Positions 33,466 through 47,146 of a DNA stretch of 64,000 nt are shown here, piece after piece. The stretch comes from Strongylocentrotus droebachiensis (taxonomy: Eukaryota; Echinodermata; Echinoidea; Camarodonta; Strongylocentrotidae). The stretch is from the NCBI GenBank assembly GCA_035222895.1, contig JAVYIG010002531.1, forward strand, positions 1-64,000, read 5' to 3'. The notes beneath the pieces are model-generated. The model did not search any database, was not told where the DNA came from, and was given only the letters and a program-made list of their open reading frames with translations. Numbering within the stretch: the first letter of the stretch is position 1; the number at the start of each line of letters is the position of its first letter. The translations under genes were made by a program, and so were the position numbers.

Positions 33466-33837
33466 TGTATTATCAGATATTGTGACCAAAATAGGAACCT
33501 TTTTATTTTACTTTTTCATTTTCAATGGGAAATAGTGGTATCACCTCAAATCCATCAGAATTACTTTTTATATTGCATGTCTTATTTCATACCTGTCAAT
33601 CACATTTAAAAGAGGGAATAGTTTCTTCTCCTGTAAAATTGAACAAATGCATCTTTCCCTCACGCTTCATATTGTTCACTAAATCTAGTGGAAAAGTTGA
33701 AAGCCAAGAAAAATAGAAATCTGTCAAGGACTGTCACAGTCATATCATACCCGATTAAAGACAGAAGTACGGACATTAACCCTTACCTATTTTTTCTCTA
33801 TCATTTTCAGGCATCAAGTGCTGGAATAGTATCCATA

Positions 33838-34217
33838 AGGCCTGTCTTCATCAGCTCAAGATTGCCAAATATCCCGCTATTTGAACTATCCCGATCGCAA
33901 ATTATCCAGTTAAATTGCGTCTTCATCAGTCATCAGCCCGCAGTTGCAATTAGCGGGATATTAGGTCGGGATAATCATTCCAAGATATCTTGGGCTAGTT
34001 TGCAAAATATCCCGCTATTTGTCTGGTGCGTATTCACCAGCCCGAAGACTCGCACTATGCGCGAACGCTGAGCAAAATGTCTCTAGCTAATTTCTCGAGC
34101 TCGAGTTTCGAAGTCTCGTCTTGAGCTGATGAAAACGCGATTTGTAACTTCAGGATTATTTCCCAAATTTGGAAATAGCAGGCTTTTTGGCAATCTCGAG
34201 CTAATGAGGACAGGCCT
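33838..34217. mobile_element. TIR element of 380 bp (AGGCCTGTC... ends)
   Basis: Left end AGGCCTGTCTTCATCAGCTC and right-end complement AGGCCTGTCCTCATTAGCTC, then AGATTGCCAAA on both. Internally AAATATCCCGCTATTTG occurs twice (about 33874 and 34004), with CCCGATC/GGGATA words in both orientations. Flanks give ATA/ATAT, so the target duplication is uncertain. No transposase is encoded. Confidence 0.8.
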
Positions 34218-35360
34218 ATATAGAAAAGGTTGGATTGATATTCATTCATTAATCAATGAAGCAAGGTGCGCTGCGGGCAATTGTTATTGGCATCTCAAAA
34301 CCCTAGAGTCAGATTAGCACAAGCTGAGGATCAGAAGTCATCATTTAAAATAGCCACTCTTAAAGAGAAAATAAGCCACTTATCAGACATCCCTCTGATA
34401 TATACACATGTATGTACCTAGACTTAATTAATGTCAGATTTAAAAAAAAAAAAACTTTTCTGGATGAATTTGCAACAAAGAATTTCGCTATTGTGGGACA
34501 TTAATATTATTTATTATTATAAATTAATTACCATCAAATTATCCAGTTCTTCAAGTATTTCTATTATCATAATTATTTATGAACGAGATAAAGGGCTGCT
34601 TTCGGGACCTGGATTAAATTCGATTCTAAAAGCATTGCTTCAATAATGATTAGCTAGTACCTTCACCTGGCCAATAACTTGATATCGTAAGCATTCTATT
34701 CACTTTTATTGACATTTAATACAAATCATTAACCAAAAAAATATGATTAAGGGCCTACTAATTTTCATAAATCAACTGAAATCTAGCTGCTTACTGATTC
34801 AGCTTATTTCTTTCGGATCCCTGCTCCCCCCCCCCCCCCCCCCCTGCCCCCTATCATTAGTCCACCAGTCAGCATTTAATGCAGAAGGGAGACAAAAATT
34901 AGCGAGTAGTGCAGCTTTAAACTCATTCCTGAATCTTGATAAATAACCTGAGTATATCTAATGTCCCTCCGTATGAATACTTTCATATTTCTGGTTCAGT
35001 TCATATTTCTAGTTCAGTCATCTCTGAACAAGTACAGGGGTTCTGAAAGGCGCATGAAAGTCACATCACATAAAATTTGAAAATAATAATTTAACTCACT
35101 GTATTAACTGCCATTTATTTGCTTTGTACAAGATTCAAAATAATTTGAACGACATTGCATTCCCTTTCTTTCTGAAATTCCAATCTCTCCATTGCTTTTC
35201 ATTGTGCTCTTTCCCTTATATTCTATGATTTTTCTGTCCTCCTACCATACAATTTTTTTTAAGGGTACTTCTAAATCATATAAAGGTATCACTACATTAC
35301 ATCTTTAATACCAAGAGATCCCCCTTCAATTTCTTCACAATATCTCCTCCGATCGCCCCC
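34218..35360. other. Non-coding stretch, no gene seen
   Basis: AT-rich, with a C19 run at 34826-34844. No exon is supported. Confidence 0.4.
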
Positions 35361-35365
35361 CACCC

Positions 35366-35417
35366 CCTCCTCTCTCTCTCTCTCTCTTTCTCCCTCTCTC
35401 TCTCTCTCTCTCTCTCT

Positions 35418-35449
<32 letters not shown>

Positions 35450-36140
35450 ACCACACTCCCTCTTTCTTTTCAACTCTATGTTTCTCTTGCTCTCTTTTCT
35501 CTCTTCTCTATCCCTCTCCCTTTCTTCCTCTCTGTGACTCTCTCTTTCTCATATTCTTCCCTCTTATCTTCTCACTACCTTCCACTCTCAAATCAAAGGC
35601 TTCCATCTGATGGTACCTAAATCTATCACTTTCTTCTATATATCTCCCAACTCTTCCGTGAGATCATCTATTGCTTATGATCTTGAAGCAGTCCTGTGGG
35701 ACCTACATCCCACTCCTGACATCCTCTCCCTCTTCTTCAAACAATCCTCTCCTTGATGTATCTCTCCTTCTCTTTCTCGCTCAGTTTTATCTATGTATTC
35801 TGTATTGATCAGGCAAAGATGGACCAGCTTATTCAACTCATGACATACTTCACCCCTTCCCCTCTCCCCCTCTCCTCTCTCTTGTTCTCTCTCATGTTCC
35901 TGACATCTATCCCTCTCTCCATCTTTCCCTTTATTTCATTCCATGGTCTCTTCCTTCTTCCTTGTTCATCTACCCCCCCCCCCTCCCTCTCTCTCTCTTT
36001 CTCCCTCTTTCCCCCTCTCACTCTCTCTCTTTCTCTCTCTCCCCTCTCTATCTTTCTTTCTATCTCTCTCTCCCTCCCTCTCCCTCCCCCTCTATCTCCC
36101 TCCCTCTCTCTCCTCTCTCTCTCTATCCTTCGTATCATCC
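35366..36140. repeat. (CT)n-rich polypyrimidine region, partly duplicated
   Basis: Long CTCTCT/CCCTCC tracts at 35366-35590 and 35850-36130. Each is followed by a diverged copy of a segment containing ATGATCTTGA...GTCC...GGGA...CATCCCACTCC (about 35677-35720 and 36198-36245), which suggests an old duplication of about 520 bp. Open frames of 120-179 codons here are Ser/Leu/Pro or Arg/Glu artefacts. Confidence 0.8.
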
Positions 36141-37780
36141 ACCCCCATCCGATTCTTATACCTTCACTCTCTGACTTCCACCCTTCACTGCTCAATGCCC
36201 ATGATCTTGACTCGGTCCCATGGGCCAGGGATCCCACTCCCCGACACTCTCTCACACTCTCTCACCTCCTCATCTCTCATCCGACCAATTAATCATCATC
36301 ATGGTCAATAAAACAATTCAATTACGTCTCACCATCCAATAACCATTGACAGTAACTCTTCCCTTCTGCATGAATTTTCCAAGGATTCAGAACAAATTTT
36401 GCCAATATTCGATCCATAACGCTGCATCACACTCAAATTGGTAATGAATAGGACTTTCATATTGTTGCATATTTTTACTCATTTCTGGGAACTGTGTTAA
36501 TCCAGTACACGTCACATTTGTTTTCTAAGAATTGTGTCCAGAAAGTAGAAGATCGCACAAACCTTGAAATAAGTCCAAAGATGACAACATTGCATTAAAG
36601 GCCCACTGCACTACTTGTAGCTACTTGCGCCCTCTATATAACAAACAATGCCTAATCGGTGACCATTGGTCCCCCATGATCCTCTTTTTCTTATGTTAAC
36701 TGAGAGCTGAGTTGATGAGATAACCACCTGTCCAGTGACCTTGTAAGGCGGTATAATCCCTCCTGTAAACTACGGCAGATAAGCTTTAAAAGCAGGTTTT
36801 CGAGCAGTGGATAAGCACTGCTGAACAATTATCGGTGTAATTTATCATGTAATGGTTGAAATGGTGTGGTGCTCACTGATGTTGCATGGTGAAATGAACA
36901 GCTTTTTCTAGAGGAAAGTTCACTGTGTGTATGAGTCTTCTCATCTCTAGCAGTCTGTTTATTTTCTTCTGTCAAATGAACAAAAACTTTTTGTAATGAT
37001 ATACAAAGACAAAGTTTCTTAAAACTGGATTGACACAAGTAAAATAAAAGCGCATAAGTATGTGTGGTTATACACAACAAAATATTCAGAAAGAATAAAG
37101 CACGATATCTTAGAAGAAAGTGAGAGGAAAGCATTGAAGTACAAAAAATAAAATAAAAAACACTTCTTCAATAGGTAAGTTATATTTCTCAAAATACATT
37201 AATACCATTTCCGAGTCCTGATAGGTCTCCATTGTTTTAATTATACCCATCATTTTTAAAGAATATACCATCATATGGACAAAATTAATTGAAATTCTAT
37301 TCATCATGACGTAAATTTCTGGCTTGTGAGATAAAAATCTGCCTCCATCCCCAAAATATCAAATCTAGTGATTTAAGAACGGCGTCATAGTTACCATGTA
37401 CAGCAGGTGGTATCAACCAAATATCAACAAGCTTTTCTTGATATCAATGATTTATGGCATAAGAAACCAGCTTAATGCCTAACACCATCACAAATGAGGA
37501 AAATATGTCACACAATTTTGTTTTCTTCTACTGGAAATGCAGGGTAACTGAAGTATTACAAGCAGAGGAGAAGTAAAGAAAGCAGAGCAGTAGAATTCAG
37601 AATACTTCTTTTATTGAAATCATCGATCACAACTGTACTTCTAATCATATTGAAATAGGAAAAAAAAATTGACTCAAAAATGAACTGGCAAAACTGAATC
37701 ATACTTTCATTTATTCATACTCTTTAATACAATTTAGTCCTTTCTACTCCACTTGATGTAATATTTAATGCAATTAATTA
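36141..37780. other. Non-coding stretch; one balanced patch
   Basis: 36590-36840 is less AT-rich and carries E-box (CACCTGT), GATA-like (AGATAAG) and ACAATG words. It is a weak regulatory candidate. Otherwise nothing is recognised. Confidence 0.3.
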
Positions 37781-37962
37781 AAGGCTAGTTCAGATATGAT
37801 ACATTTTTCATGATGACGACAAGTATTTAGACTTCCCTTACTGTATCACATAACAGAGGGCTCAATTAAAATAGGCAAGTCCTTTGTTGCGCAGTTGCCA
37901 TAATTCATTTAGACATTTAAAAAACGCGCCTTTTTTGCGCAATTTATATCTGAACAAGCCTT
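37781..37962. mobile_element. Short TIR element (182 bp)
   Basis: Left AAGGCTAGTTCAGATATGAT and right-end complement AAGGCTTGTTCAGATATAAA. The interior repeats GCGCA/GCGCC words. No target duplication is clear. It is a non-autonomous MITE. Confidence 0.7.
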
Positions 37963-38370
37963 CACATGACAAATCACCATTACTACGAATGTTCCTGTAC
38001 TTTTAGCCATAAAGGGTAATGAAAACTTTCACCTGAGTGCACTATGCAAATATGATTAAAATATTGAAGTCGTATGGGTGATGTCATTTTAGCAATGTAG
38101 TCACAGCCATAAATACACCTTCTCATAACACATTTATTTGTTTGCAGTCAAACCGGGCTTAATTAGGAGACATTTTCTTGACGTAAATCCCCTCTAGGCT
38201 TTGAATATACTCATCATCAACACGATCAGTGGCAAGTTACTCCCACTATCCATCAACCCCTCCTCCCTTTCTCTCTCATCTCTTCTCCTCCCCCTCTATA
38301 CCTTCCATTCTTTTCTTTCCACCATTATCCCTCTCTCTTTCTTGTGTATCTCCCTTTCCTACCCCCTCGA
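37963..38370. other. Non-coding stretch
   Basis: AT-rich, then pyrimidine-rich toward the minisatellite. No gene is seen. Confidence 0.4.
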
Positions 38371-38735
38371 TCTCTCCCTCTTCCTTTCAATATCTTTCCT
38401 CTATCTTCCTTTTCTCTCTGCTGGCCCCTCTCTTCTCCCCTCTTTCTTTCAATATCTTTCCTCTCATCCTCTATCTTCCTTTTCTCTCTGCTGGCCCCTC
38501 TCTTCTCCCCTCTTCCTTTCAATATCTTTCCTCTCATCCTCTATCTTCCTTTTCTCTCTGCTGGCCCCTCTCTTCTCCCCTCTTTCTTTCAATATCTTTC
38601 CTCTCATCCTCTATCTTCCTTTTCTCTCTGCTGGCCCCTCTCTTCTCCCCTCTTCCTTTCAATATCTTTCCTCTCATCCTCTATCTTCCTTTTCTCTCTG
38701 CTGGCCCCTCTCTTCTCCCCTCTTTCTTTACATAT
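38371..38735. repeat. 70-bp minisatellite with 140-bp higher-order period
   Basis: CTGGCCCCTCTCTTCTCCCC recurs at 38421, 38491, 38561, 38631 and 38701, exactly 70 bp apart. The following word alternates strictly between TCTTTCTTTC (38441, 38581, 38721) and TCTTCCTTTC (38511, 38651), so the recent unit of expansion is a 140-bp dimer. The first unit lacks the CTCATC insertion. Because 70 is not divisible by 3, one repeat is read in all three frames, producing three overlapping long open frames that are not genes. Confidence 0.95.
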
Positions 38736-38895
38736 GTTCATTCCCCCTCTCTCCCTACCTCTCCATCCCTCACCTCTCCCCCACTCCATCTCTCTTTCTG
38801 TCTCTGTCTCTCTCTCTCTCTCTCTCTCTCCCTCTTCTCTCCCCTCCCTCTCTCTCCCTCCCTCTCTCCCCTCTCCCACCCCCTCTCTCTCCATT
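38736..38895. repeat. (CT)n/CCCTCT polypyrimidine tract
   Basis: Continuous pyrimidine-rich sequence, with an uninterrupted TC run around 38806-38830. Confidence 0.9.
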
Positions 38896-40585
38896 AATGG
38901 TCATAATGTTCATTATGCTGTTTTTCATTTTGATTAAGTAGTACCCATCAACTTTTGACAGTAAGCAAACACCTGTAGTATAATTACATGTATCAATCGC
39001 CTGTAAGAGCTATGACGCCATGAGATTATCATGAGATATTACTGCTAAGTCTTGATGGAGAGTGATCATGGCATTAAAGGGAGTGGATCGCCAGTTTCCA
39101 TGTGCAGAAGGCCATAATTCGCTGACACCAGACTTGGTGGAAATACCATTAATGGGGGTACAATTTTGCACACAGCAAACCCATAGTCCAGTCAAGAATT
39201 ACCCCCAATCTCTGGGAGAGCTCGAGAGTCTTCGGCAAATCAAAGCATTACATAAGGTCCAATGGTCATAAAACTCAAGGCTAACCCTGGTGATTGACAA
39301 CACCTGTTATTGGGTAAACACCCGAACGGTGTCGAATTCCCCATGAGAGCCGACTACTCAGTGACTTTAAGTAGAGCTCTCTTCTCCATTTTTGGTTTGT
39401 ACAGTATGTATCATGATAAAGGAATATTCTCAACTGGGTATGTGATAATTTATCAATTTTCCTAACATATCCCACATCTTCTCAAGTATTATGATAACAA
39501 TCAACATTTACATACTTTTTCAGTACATGTTGATTTTAATGTGCTTTACAAGTTAAATACACTATAAGAGAAATTAGTCACTTATGAACTTCAATCAATT
39601 ATGAAATAATACACTTGAACCTTGTCACATTAAATCACATTATACACATAATCCTCACAAATTAAACAAATGGGCTGTTAGCTGGCTAAAAGAAATTAAA
39701 CCTTCATTACATTCATATCAAGTAGTTTCAGCCTGTGAAAACCATTAAGCGTGTATGCCTGGCTAAATGTTGTCCATCTCTTGGGGGCCACCGATTCTTG
39801 AAGCCTTCAAAATTAAATGCAATCCTAGGAGATGAAAGACTGTTTCCTTGGGAATCCCTATGGACTTCATGAAGACCGATTACAAGGCACAAATGCAGCT
39901 AAAAGGTCTTGATATTATTTGCTAAGTCTTCTAATGACTGGTTAGAAAATAGCTTAAGCAGGATTCTCGTTCGACCATTACATCCGCTTGACCAGGCATC
40001 ATCACACCCGATTGGTCAGAGTCACTTTCCGAGCGATGTGATTGGTGAATGTTTACCGCATCACATCACATAATATGGGACAAGGCTGAAGGTTATACAA
40101 ACAGTCCTATTTTATAAAGAAGGACAATTTAAACTCTCATTATCTTTCCATATTGAATCTGATGAGTGTAAAGAGGATGGCTATATATGAACTTTTCCCT
40201 ATTACTCCAATTACTCAAATAAAGGGCAGAAAGATGACCTACAACATACTACATACATTTCATAATCATAAAAGAAAACTTTACAGTCTTCATTTATTAC
40301 ATTATACAGTCTGGCAACATGCATAGCTGATGAGTGCTACTTTTTTTTTTTTAAGACCAAAACTGCTTTTTTTTGAAAAAATTCACTCTTAATTTTAATT
40401 TCATCAATCATTCATTTCCATTGATATTTTCTCTAAAAATTGAAATGTGACTGTAAATGAATTGCTGATTCATATTTATAGCACCCTGGTATGTATACTT
40501 CATATGAATACATTTTTATTCTCAATATTTGGGATTCTTAACAAAATACCACCCATCCCTATCCCAATAATAATATATATATATG
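38896..40585. other. Mostly unique non-coding sequence
   Basis: 39000-39360 and 39960-40090 are balanced in composition and lack simple repeats. The second has two ATTGGT (reverse CCAAT) words and paired CACATCACAT. These are weak candidates for conserved regulatory DNA. Frames at 39010-39271 on both strands are unrecognised. Confidence 0.3.
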
Positions 40586-40655
40586 TAAAGCGCTTTGAGA
40601 GGGCCTTCGGTCCTGAAAAGTGCTATATAAGAACTAGCTATTATTATTATGTCAA
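40586..40655 (+). mobile_element. SINE 3'-end fragment with (ATT)n tail
   Basis: GTAAAGCGCTTTGAGAGGGC, then CTTCGGTCCTGAAAAGTGC and TATATAAGAACTAGCTATTATTATTAT. The AAAGCGCTTTGAGA...GTGCTATATAA...(ATT)n order is characteristic of a widespread invertebrate SINE tail (recollection). No tRNA-like head is found upstream. Confidence 0.65.
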
Positions 40656-43600
40656 TCCTAGGTATCATCTCTCTCAATTCTGAAATAAGCCCATTCCAAT
40701 TTTGAGATTTATACTGCATGTACAACCCTATAATTGTGGATTAACTCACACGTGCCTTTCAGGTTGACCATTGCCTTTCATAACTGACCATCCTCTTACC
40801 AAATTGAAAAAATATAATTATCTCCACAGAATAGAAGCAATATATTAACAATATACAATAAGCCACCATTCAGCCTAGTCCAGCAATTTGTCCATCAATC
40901 TGTTCTGAATAATTATGCTTAATCTTTCTTTTTTGCCCGTCCATTTCGCAGTTCGGACAGGAAAAAAAGGAAAAAAATTAGGTAGCCTTGCCAACGGCCA
41001 TAGCTACTCCATTAATCTGATTTGACACACATCTATTTAATGGCAGACAAGGATTGTCTAAACCGACCCCAACGCCGTCCGTCGCCCTGGGAGTCATTTA
41101 AGCCAATCACGGGGGAATCGTCACTAGTGCTCCTCGCATTAAGTAAATTATTTGGGAGAAATTTGTGTTTTTTGAGATTGATGGAGTGATGCTCATCTTC
41201 TTCTGAGCAGGCAGATGAGCAGAGAGATTCGAAGGTTGACTTAAAGGTTGTCACACGACACAGTTCCGAGGTGAAATGAGCTGAAGTTTATTTTAATGCA
41301 CCTCTCAGAGAGTTGCTTGATTTTGTTTTGATAAAAATCACACAAAAGATTTTTTGAATGATAATTCAAATAGAAATTGACTTTGTTTAAGCGGATTTAT
41401 CAGCAATAAACTTTTAAAGAGCATTAAGTTTGCAGGAAGTCTTTTCATTTGCAGTTTTGATGGAATAATTCATATCTCTTTAGATACATGAAAAATAATA
41501 ATAAAATTGCTGATTGTAACCGAGCAAGATAAGAGATCACAATCTGCTCACAGGTGCTGCAGTTAATACATCAAAGTAAAAAAAATGAAAAATAAATCTA
41601 GAAAGAAAAATGAAACTAACTATGACTGTTTAATTTATCTGTGTACATTGATGACATACAGGATACTATCATTATGCATTATTAATGGGGTCCAGTATTT
41701 GCATGTACATCAAGGCAGCACACATATGCATAAACAAAGCCATTTTTCATGAAGTAGCTATTAAATTGCATTCATAACAAATCCCTGTCTGGTTTTCTCG
41801 TTTCATGGGAGATGGACCCCCTAAAGCCGAGATGTCCCATCAGCCGTGAGATTCATCTTCGGTCCACCACCAGCTTGCCATGAGCGCCGGTTCATATTGC
41901 GGGCATATGGTGGAGGGTGGGGCGAGTGAGAAAAAGCATCTGACCGAAAGTATGTTAACCCTGTGCATACCACATTAGAAGATGCCATGTAGAGAAGCAA
42001 TGGCATTATGGACTCCCATACACTATCAAAATATTGAGTAAAAAGTATCATGATAGCAATTACGTGTCTGACCAACTTTACAGCAATTTTATGCCCAACT
42101 TGGGACATAATTTGCCTGATAAAGATGACTTTTCAGTACCGGTATATCATGAGCAAATAACCAGGTCTAACCAATTTTGAATTATAGTCAGACACTTCAT
42201 TACCCTCACATTGGAAATTTGTTGTTGTGAATGACCTCTAACAGAGTGTCAATAAAAGACAACTAACAATGTCCTAAGTATACTTAGTCTTCCCCCTCCC
42301 ATCCTCCCACCCCCCCCCCCCCCCCCCAATAAAAATGCTTGGGGACCCACAAACTTTCAATACCATTCCTATCATATTGTGCAGTCATATGTACATGTAA
42401 GCCAACTTTCTAGTCACATCCAAGCATAGGCAATTATAAATTTAGGACTTAGAGAGAATTGATATAATTATATAAAGATATATATATTTCAAAGTAATCT
42501 AACCAAAGGCAAGTTCCAAAAAGCTTAAGATGGCAAATAGATCTCATTACCAGCCACAGCTTTCTAATAAATAACATTCTCACATACCGGTAGTTGATTT
42601 ACCCAAATCCAACCACAGTGTATACATTTAAATGCTAACTAATAAAAGCCACTAAATGACACTTTTAAATTGTGACTGACTAGAGTGTAGATTCCCTCAA
42701 AAAATGACTCAGCTTGGCCATTTTTTTCCTTTACAAAACTTACTTCTTTAATAAAATTTCACTATACAAATTCAACCATGGCAGCACAGGCCAATGCAAC
42801 TTCACCACAAGAGGGCAGTATACCACTATCTCTATGGGGCAGGATTAATAGTGAGCCCTCCTCCATGTATACTACAAACCCAGATGGCTCCCACTGAACC
42901 TTGGCTCTCCTCCATAAATAAAAGCTGTACTGAATGCAATATGACCTATGCCTTTCATCCAAGGTCTTCACAGTTAGCTAATTGCTAACTTTATTGCTAA
43001 CATATAATTTAATTGGAACATTCTGATTTAATATTGTACGACTCGAACGATAAGAGAACAATTTGGAAACTTTCAAATCAGCAGGTACAGCATTGGCTTA
43101 CCGGTATACAAAAGTGAAAACTACTACATTGTGGGAACTAAAACTGCATCAGCTTTTCACTTTCTTAGACAGTAACCCTTCCACAAGGAATAAGTTAATG
43201 CCTTTAAAATCTACAATGGTTTGAAAGGTTCAAAATCAATGCAAAATGTATGCATGTAATGTAAAAGGGCTTTCATAAAACAGAATCACTAGCATTTAGT
43301 GTTCCCAACATATCATGGTCCAGTCTAGACTGCAGATGAAATAGGATGAAATTGAATAATATCATTAAGAATGGTTTATAGGGGCTTAAAGGGGATTTTC
43401 TATGTATACTTTGCTTTCAAGACGTATTGTAAAAAAGCCTGTGAGGAACTAACACTTCAACATGCTCTGCTTCTAGTTCGTTCCTCTTTTCTCGTGCCAT
43501 TTTTTTGTAATATACCTATTTATTGTATTATTTTTTGCATGAGAAATAAAATCATTTGAATCTTGAAGCTTGAAAGGTGTTTAGAACATGTAGACACTAA

Positions 43601-46600
43601 AAATACCACTCTCTATGCTTTACACAAATTAATACAGGATATGATAGTGAAGAGTTATGTAACAAAGTGTTATACACCTATTAACACTGGCAACAAAATG
43701 CACTCAGACAATCCATTAAATGGCAATTAGACAAACAAGATAAGGTGAGATAATCATTTCTAAATAGCAACATCTTTTTTCTTATTTAGACAAGCAAAAT
43801 GGAATTGTCTAGTCTCCAAATACTTTCATTAATGTAAATGTTTAATTTGTTTCCCTTGTTCTTTATTTCTTCTCCGCTTGTGTTATTTTCATGTTATGTA
43901 TTTGATACATGTATTATATTTTAACTTTTATATTTTTGTTTGCCTTTGTATATTTTAAAAGAAAGTATTGAATAAAGTGAATTTGAACCTTGACAAAAAA
44001 AGGAAAAATCATGGAGCTAGAGTGAACAGAAAATCACAGAAAAGATCAAGAATATGGAACAGTGCCCTCTCTTGGCCCTCAAGTCTACCTTTCCAAGTCG
44101 GCTTGCAAGGAGCTCATATTATCGTCCAGCTGGTTTAGAGCTTATCACAGATTGATGGTACAGTAAATGATGAGAAATCGTGAACTGTGACCAAATCTCA
44201 AGTCCGGATATTAATTTGCTATTCTTCTCGATCACCCTAAACCGCAAATTGAAGTTAAATTTGACTGATACCAATGCCTCTTCAATCTACTCTAAATGAG
44301 CCCTTTTAAGTTCTATTTTTGATAGCTGGATAACGAACTAATCCTTAACCACTTTCCCTAGTTGACAAATATGTTCAACTAGAAGATATAAGATGTTTTT
44401 TGTTTTTTTTAATTCAACTTTAACTGTATGTTTTGTAATTTTCTTGCAAAGTAATAATCCAATAGATATTTAAAAGCAGATACCCAAAATGCAGTCTTCA
44501 GTTCAATGAAACTCTATTTCTTACGATTTACTTGCAAGACAACAAAATTACATCATAAGTCACGATTAGGGCTGGGGTTCATATTTTGTTCTTTCTAAAA
44601 ACATCTGCCCTTATGTTCTCAACTTAACAACAGAGTGTGACTAAACATGTGATGGGCATTGGGAAATAAGAACGACTGAATCACAAACAATTACTTTTTT
44701 CCACATCTATTCATGATGTCATGCTTAAAATATGATGAAACTTCAAGAGCAATCCATTTAACATTGTTACAATAATATTCCCCTACATGGGAATGTGAAG
44801 AATGAGACCGCTCATAAACTTATTTTCAAACAACTACTTAACCTTCTCTTTAAGACTACCATACTAATTGAAGTCAGAGGAACATTACGGCGAATGACTA
44901 CCGGTAACCAATCGCACGGGAGAACCCCACGTTAGCGTTTGTTGTGAGCACGCTCCACCGACCAAGCAGTTGATGACGATATTTTTTTCGTGCAAAAATC
45001 ACAATTACTGCCGATCTGTCATGCCCCAAAGCATGCATGGAGCTTCCACTTGAGCACCGTTGAAAGAGAGAAAATATTTTTTTTAAAGGGAAATCTCTTT
45101 CGGTTAGCTGAAAAAAATCTGGTAATATTTTTTCAACAAGTGTATTATCAGGGTAACATTTATTTTAAAAAGAATTTATAGATGGGAAGTTTTCAAACAG
45201 TGCATTGAAAAATAAAAGATAGCAAAGAGTTTCAAGAAATGGATTCATGGGCATTTTCAATACCGGTAGCTTTTTGTACTGATTATGTACATTATAATTT
45301 GAATGTTCACAACTTCACACTTCAAAAGGTTATGCACAAGGCTACTGAAATTGCGTCAGGTTGATTCCTTTATTGGTATTTACAAGTTATTTACAAGTTA
45401 CTTCAAGGAATGGAACATGTGCAAATGACTCCCGAATATCCAAAGATCTTTGTCACATGGAGACATCTCACTTTGTGCATTTTAGAATAATCGCTGCCAA
45501 AGTGATTAAAGTGATGGAGGTACTTCATGAATACTTTTGTTTTCCCTCTTAAAAAGAATACTTCCACCTGTGTATCGTAGAATGTACTGCTTGTGCATAA
45601 CTGAATAATGATTACATAACTGTCATGAAAATGTATCAAGCAGTCTGTGAAGTGGCTTATTGTGTTGTAAGTAGTTCAAAAGACAAAACACAAGGTGAAG
45701 GTCTTTTAAAAAAGGGGAAAATATTAACTAACACAACAAATGGTAAAAAAATTGCCCCCCCCCCCCCCCAACAAAAAAAAAATGGAAAAAAAAATCATGA
45801 TTTACCCAACATTCATAAGAGAAGCTAGAGCTTGTAGTGCACATTGGTGCATGTCATTAAAGGCATGCATTTAGCCACCGTGAAGTAATTGGGACGATAG
45901 CACAGACAATATCCCGACAGGTTGACAACATAATCATACCATCTTCATAAATCTGGATCATGAACAACGACCATGTAAAGGTCAACATTGCAATCAACGA
46001 GTCACGGTGATCATCGATGACGTTATCGGCCAGAAAAGATTCCATGAGCTAAGACCAGATCATGAGGAACATGTTACATAATTCTTGGAAATGTAGGAAG
46101 CTTCCAACCGGTTGTCTTCAGAAAGCGACATGCCGCGCCCTCTCACCAACATTGATTGAGGAATCATTCTAAACCCTCTCGTCGCTCTTGAAATTGATAT
46201 GCCTGTGTTGAGAGACTGTCCCAACCATAACTTCATGTCCCAACATACATGCATTACACAGGGTCTTGCTTGAAAGATGTGAGTTTTACTAGAAAGTAAA
46301 TGTGGATTCCAGCAATTTCTGCTAGTTTATTAATGTTTGCTAGGCTGAACAACTCACCTACTTCATGATAAACAATTAATTATCGTTTTGAGCCAGTTTT
46401 TCTAAAAATTGAATTTTCGCTACAGAAAACGGTCCATTGGTTTAGGGCAGTCATATCATTTAATATAATGAATAAAGATTGGCTTTCAACAAACAAAAAG
46501 AAAAAAAGAAAAAGATAGATCTATCTGCATACCGGTACATCTGATGTCAGTTAAGATGGAGACAAAGAGATGAACATTGAAAGAGAGCTAATCATCACTA

Positions 46601-47080
46601 GATGTCCCTACTAGTACTACTATGTATCTAAAACTTCTAACAAACAGGCGCTTCATTATCAATCATCTTCCTCAGGAAGCATGCATTCCTGCCCACCCCT
46701 CAAACATGCTATTTATTGCTTTCAGGGTAATTTATGCTTCTATTTGCAATCTGTTTCCTAAACTTGTACACTAATGGAAGTCACTAAAGCAGACTGACTT
46801 CCTACTTTTCTTTCCAAGGGTATATGAACTCTAATAATGAGCTTTCTATCATGGTAGTTCACAACAAAGAGTTCCCACTTGTATCTTTATGCACAAAAAA
46901 CACTGATTTCTAAGGCTTTGTAGTATGAAGTGAAGCCACATGTATATCTACTTTCAATATTTCTGGCATGGCGAAGAAACAAGTTTTTCCAATTTGTTAT
47001 CAAAACATAATAATTTTGGCTCATATTCATTAAGATTTAGTTTAGTATGTTAAACCAGGGTTAACTTAGTCCACCTTTAA
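40656..47080. other. Long non-coding stretch with clustered TACCGGTA words
   Basis: No gene is recognised. Seven TACCGGTA words occur between 42137 and 46537. C runs lie at 42310-42327 and 45755-45769. Two tails resembling LINE 3' ends occur at about 43540-43565 (AATAAAATCATTTGAATC) and 43968-43990 (AATAAAGTGAATTTGAAC). Balanced, repeat-free patches at 41020-41280, 41815-42110, 44030-44280 and 45840-46260 are possible conserved elements, but their frames match nothing I know. Confidence 0.3.
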
Positions 47081-47083
47081 ACC

Positions 47084-47146
47084 CTGTGTTACTTAATGCA
47101 CTCGCTTGCAGAGCTCCGAAGTTTGAATCTCTATCGCTCCCATTAT
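47084..47146 (+). mobile_element. tRNA-like SINE head fragment
   Basis: TTACTTAATGCACTCGCTTG then CAGAGCTCCGAAGTTTGAATCTC. AGTTTGAATCT is close to a polymerase III B box, and TTAATGCACTCG lies where an A box would be. It runs straight into an ATC/ACC microsatellite, so it may be a truncated SINE. Confidence 0.4.

Noticed and set aside
35753-36311. Open frames up to 179 codons on both strands
   Set aside because: CT-rich low complexity; Ser/Leu/Pro on one strand and Arg/Glu on the other.
38201-38941. Three overlapping long plus-strand frames and their antisense
   Set aside because: They read the same 70-bp pyrimidine repeat in all three frames; the peptide is a Ser/Leu/Pro artefact.
43540-43992. 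Two LINE-like 3' tails (AATAAA...TTTGAA)
   Set aside because: Too short and AT-rich to distinguish from ordinary polyadenylation-like sequence; mentioned only in the stretch entry.
45857-46254. Two adjacent minus-strand frames suggestive of a split gene
   Set aside because: They neither share a frame nor match a known family; a conserved non-coding patch is equally likely.
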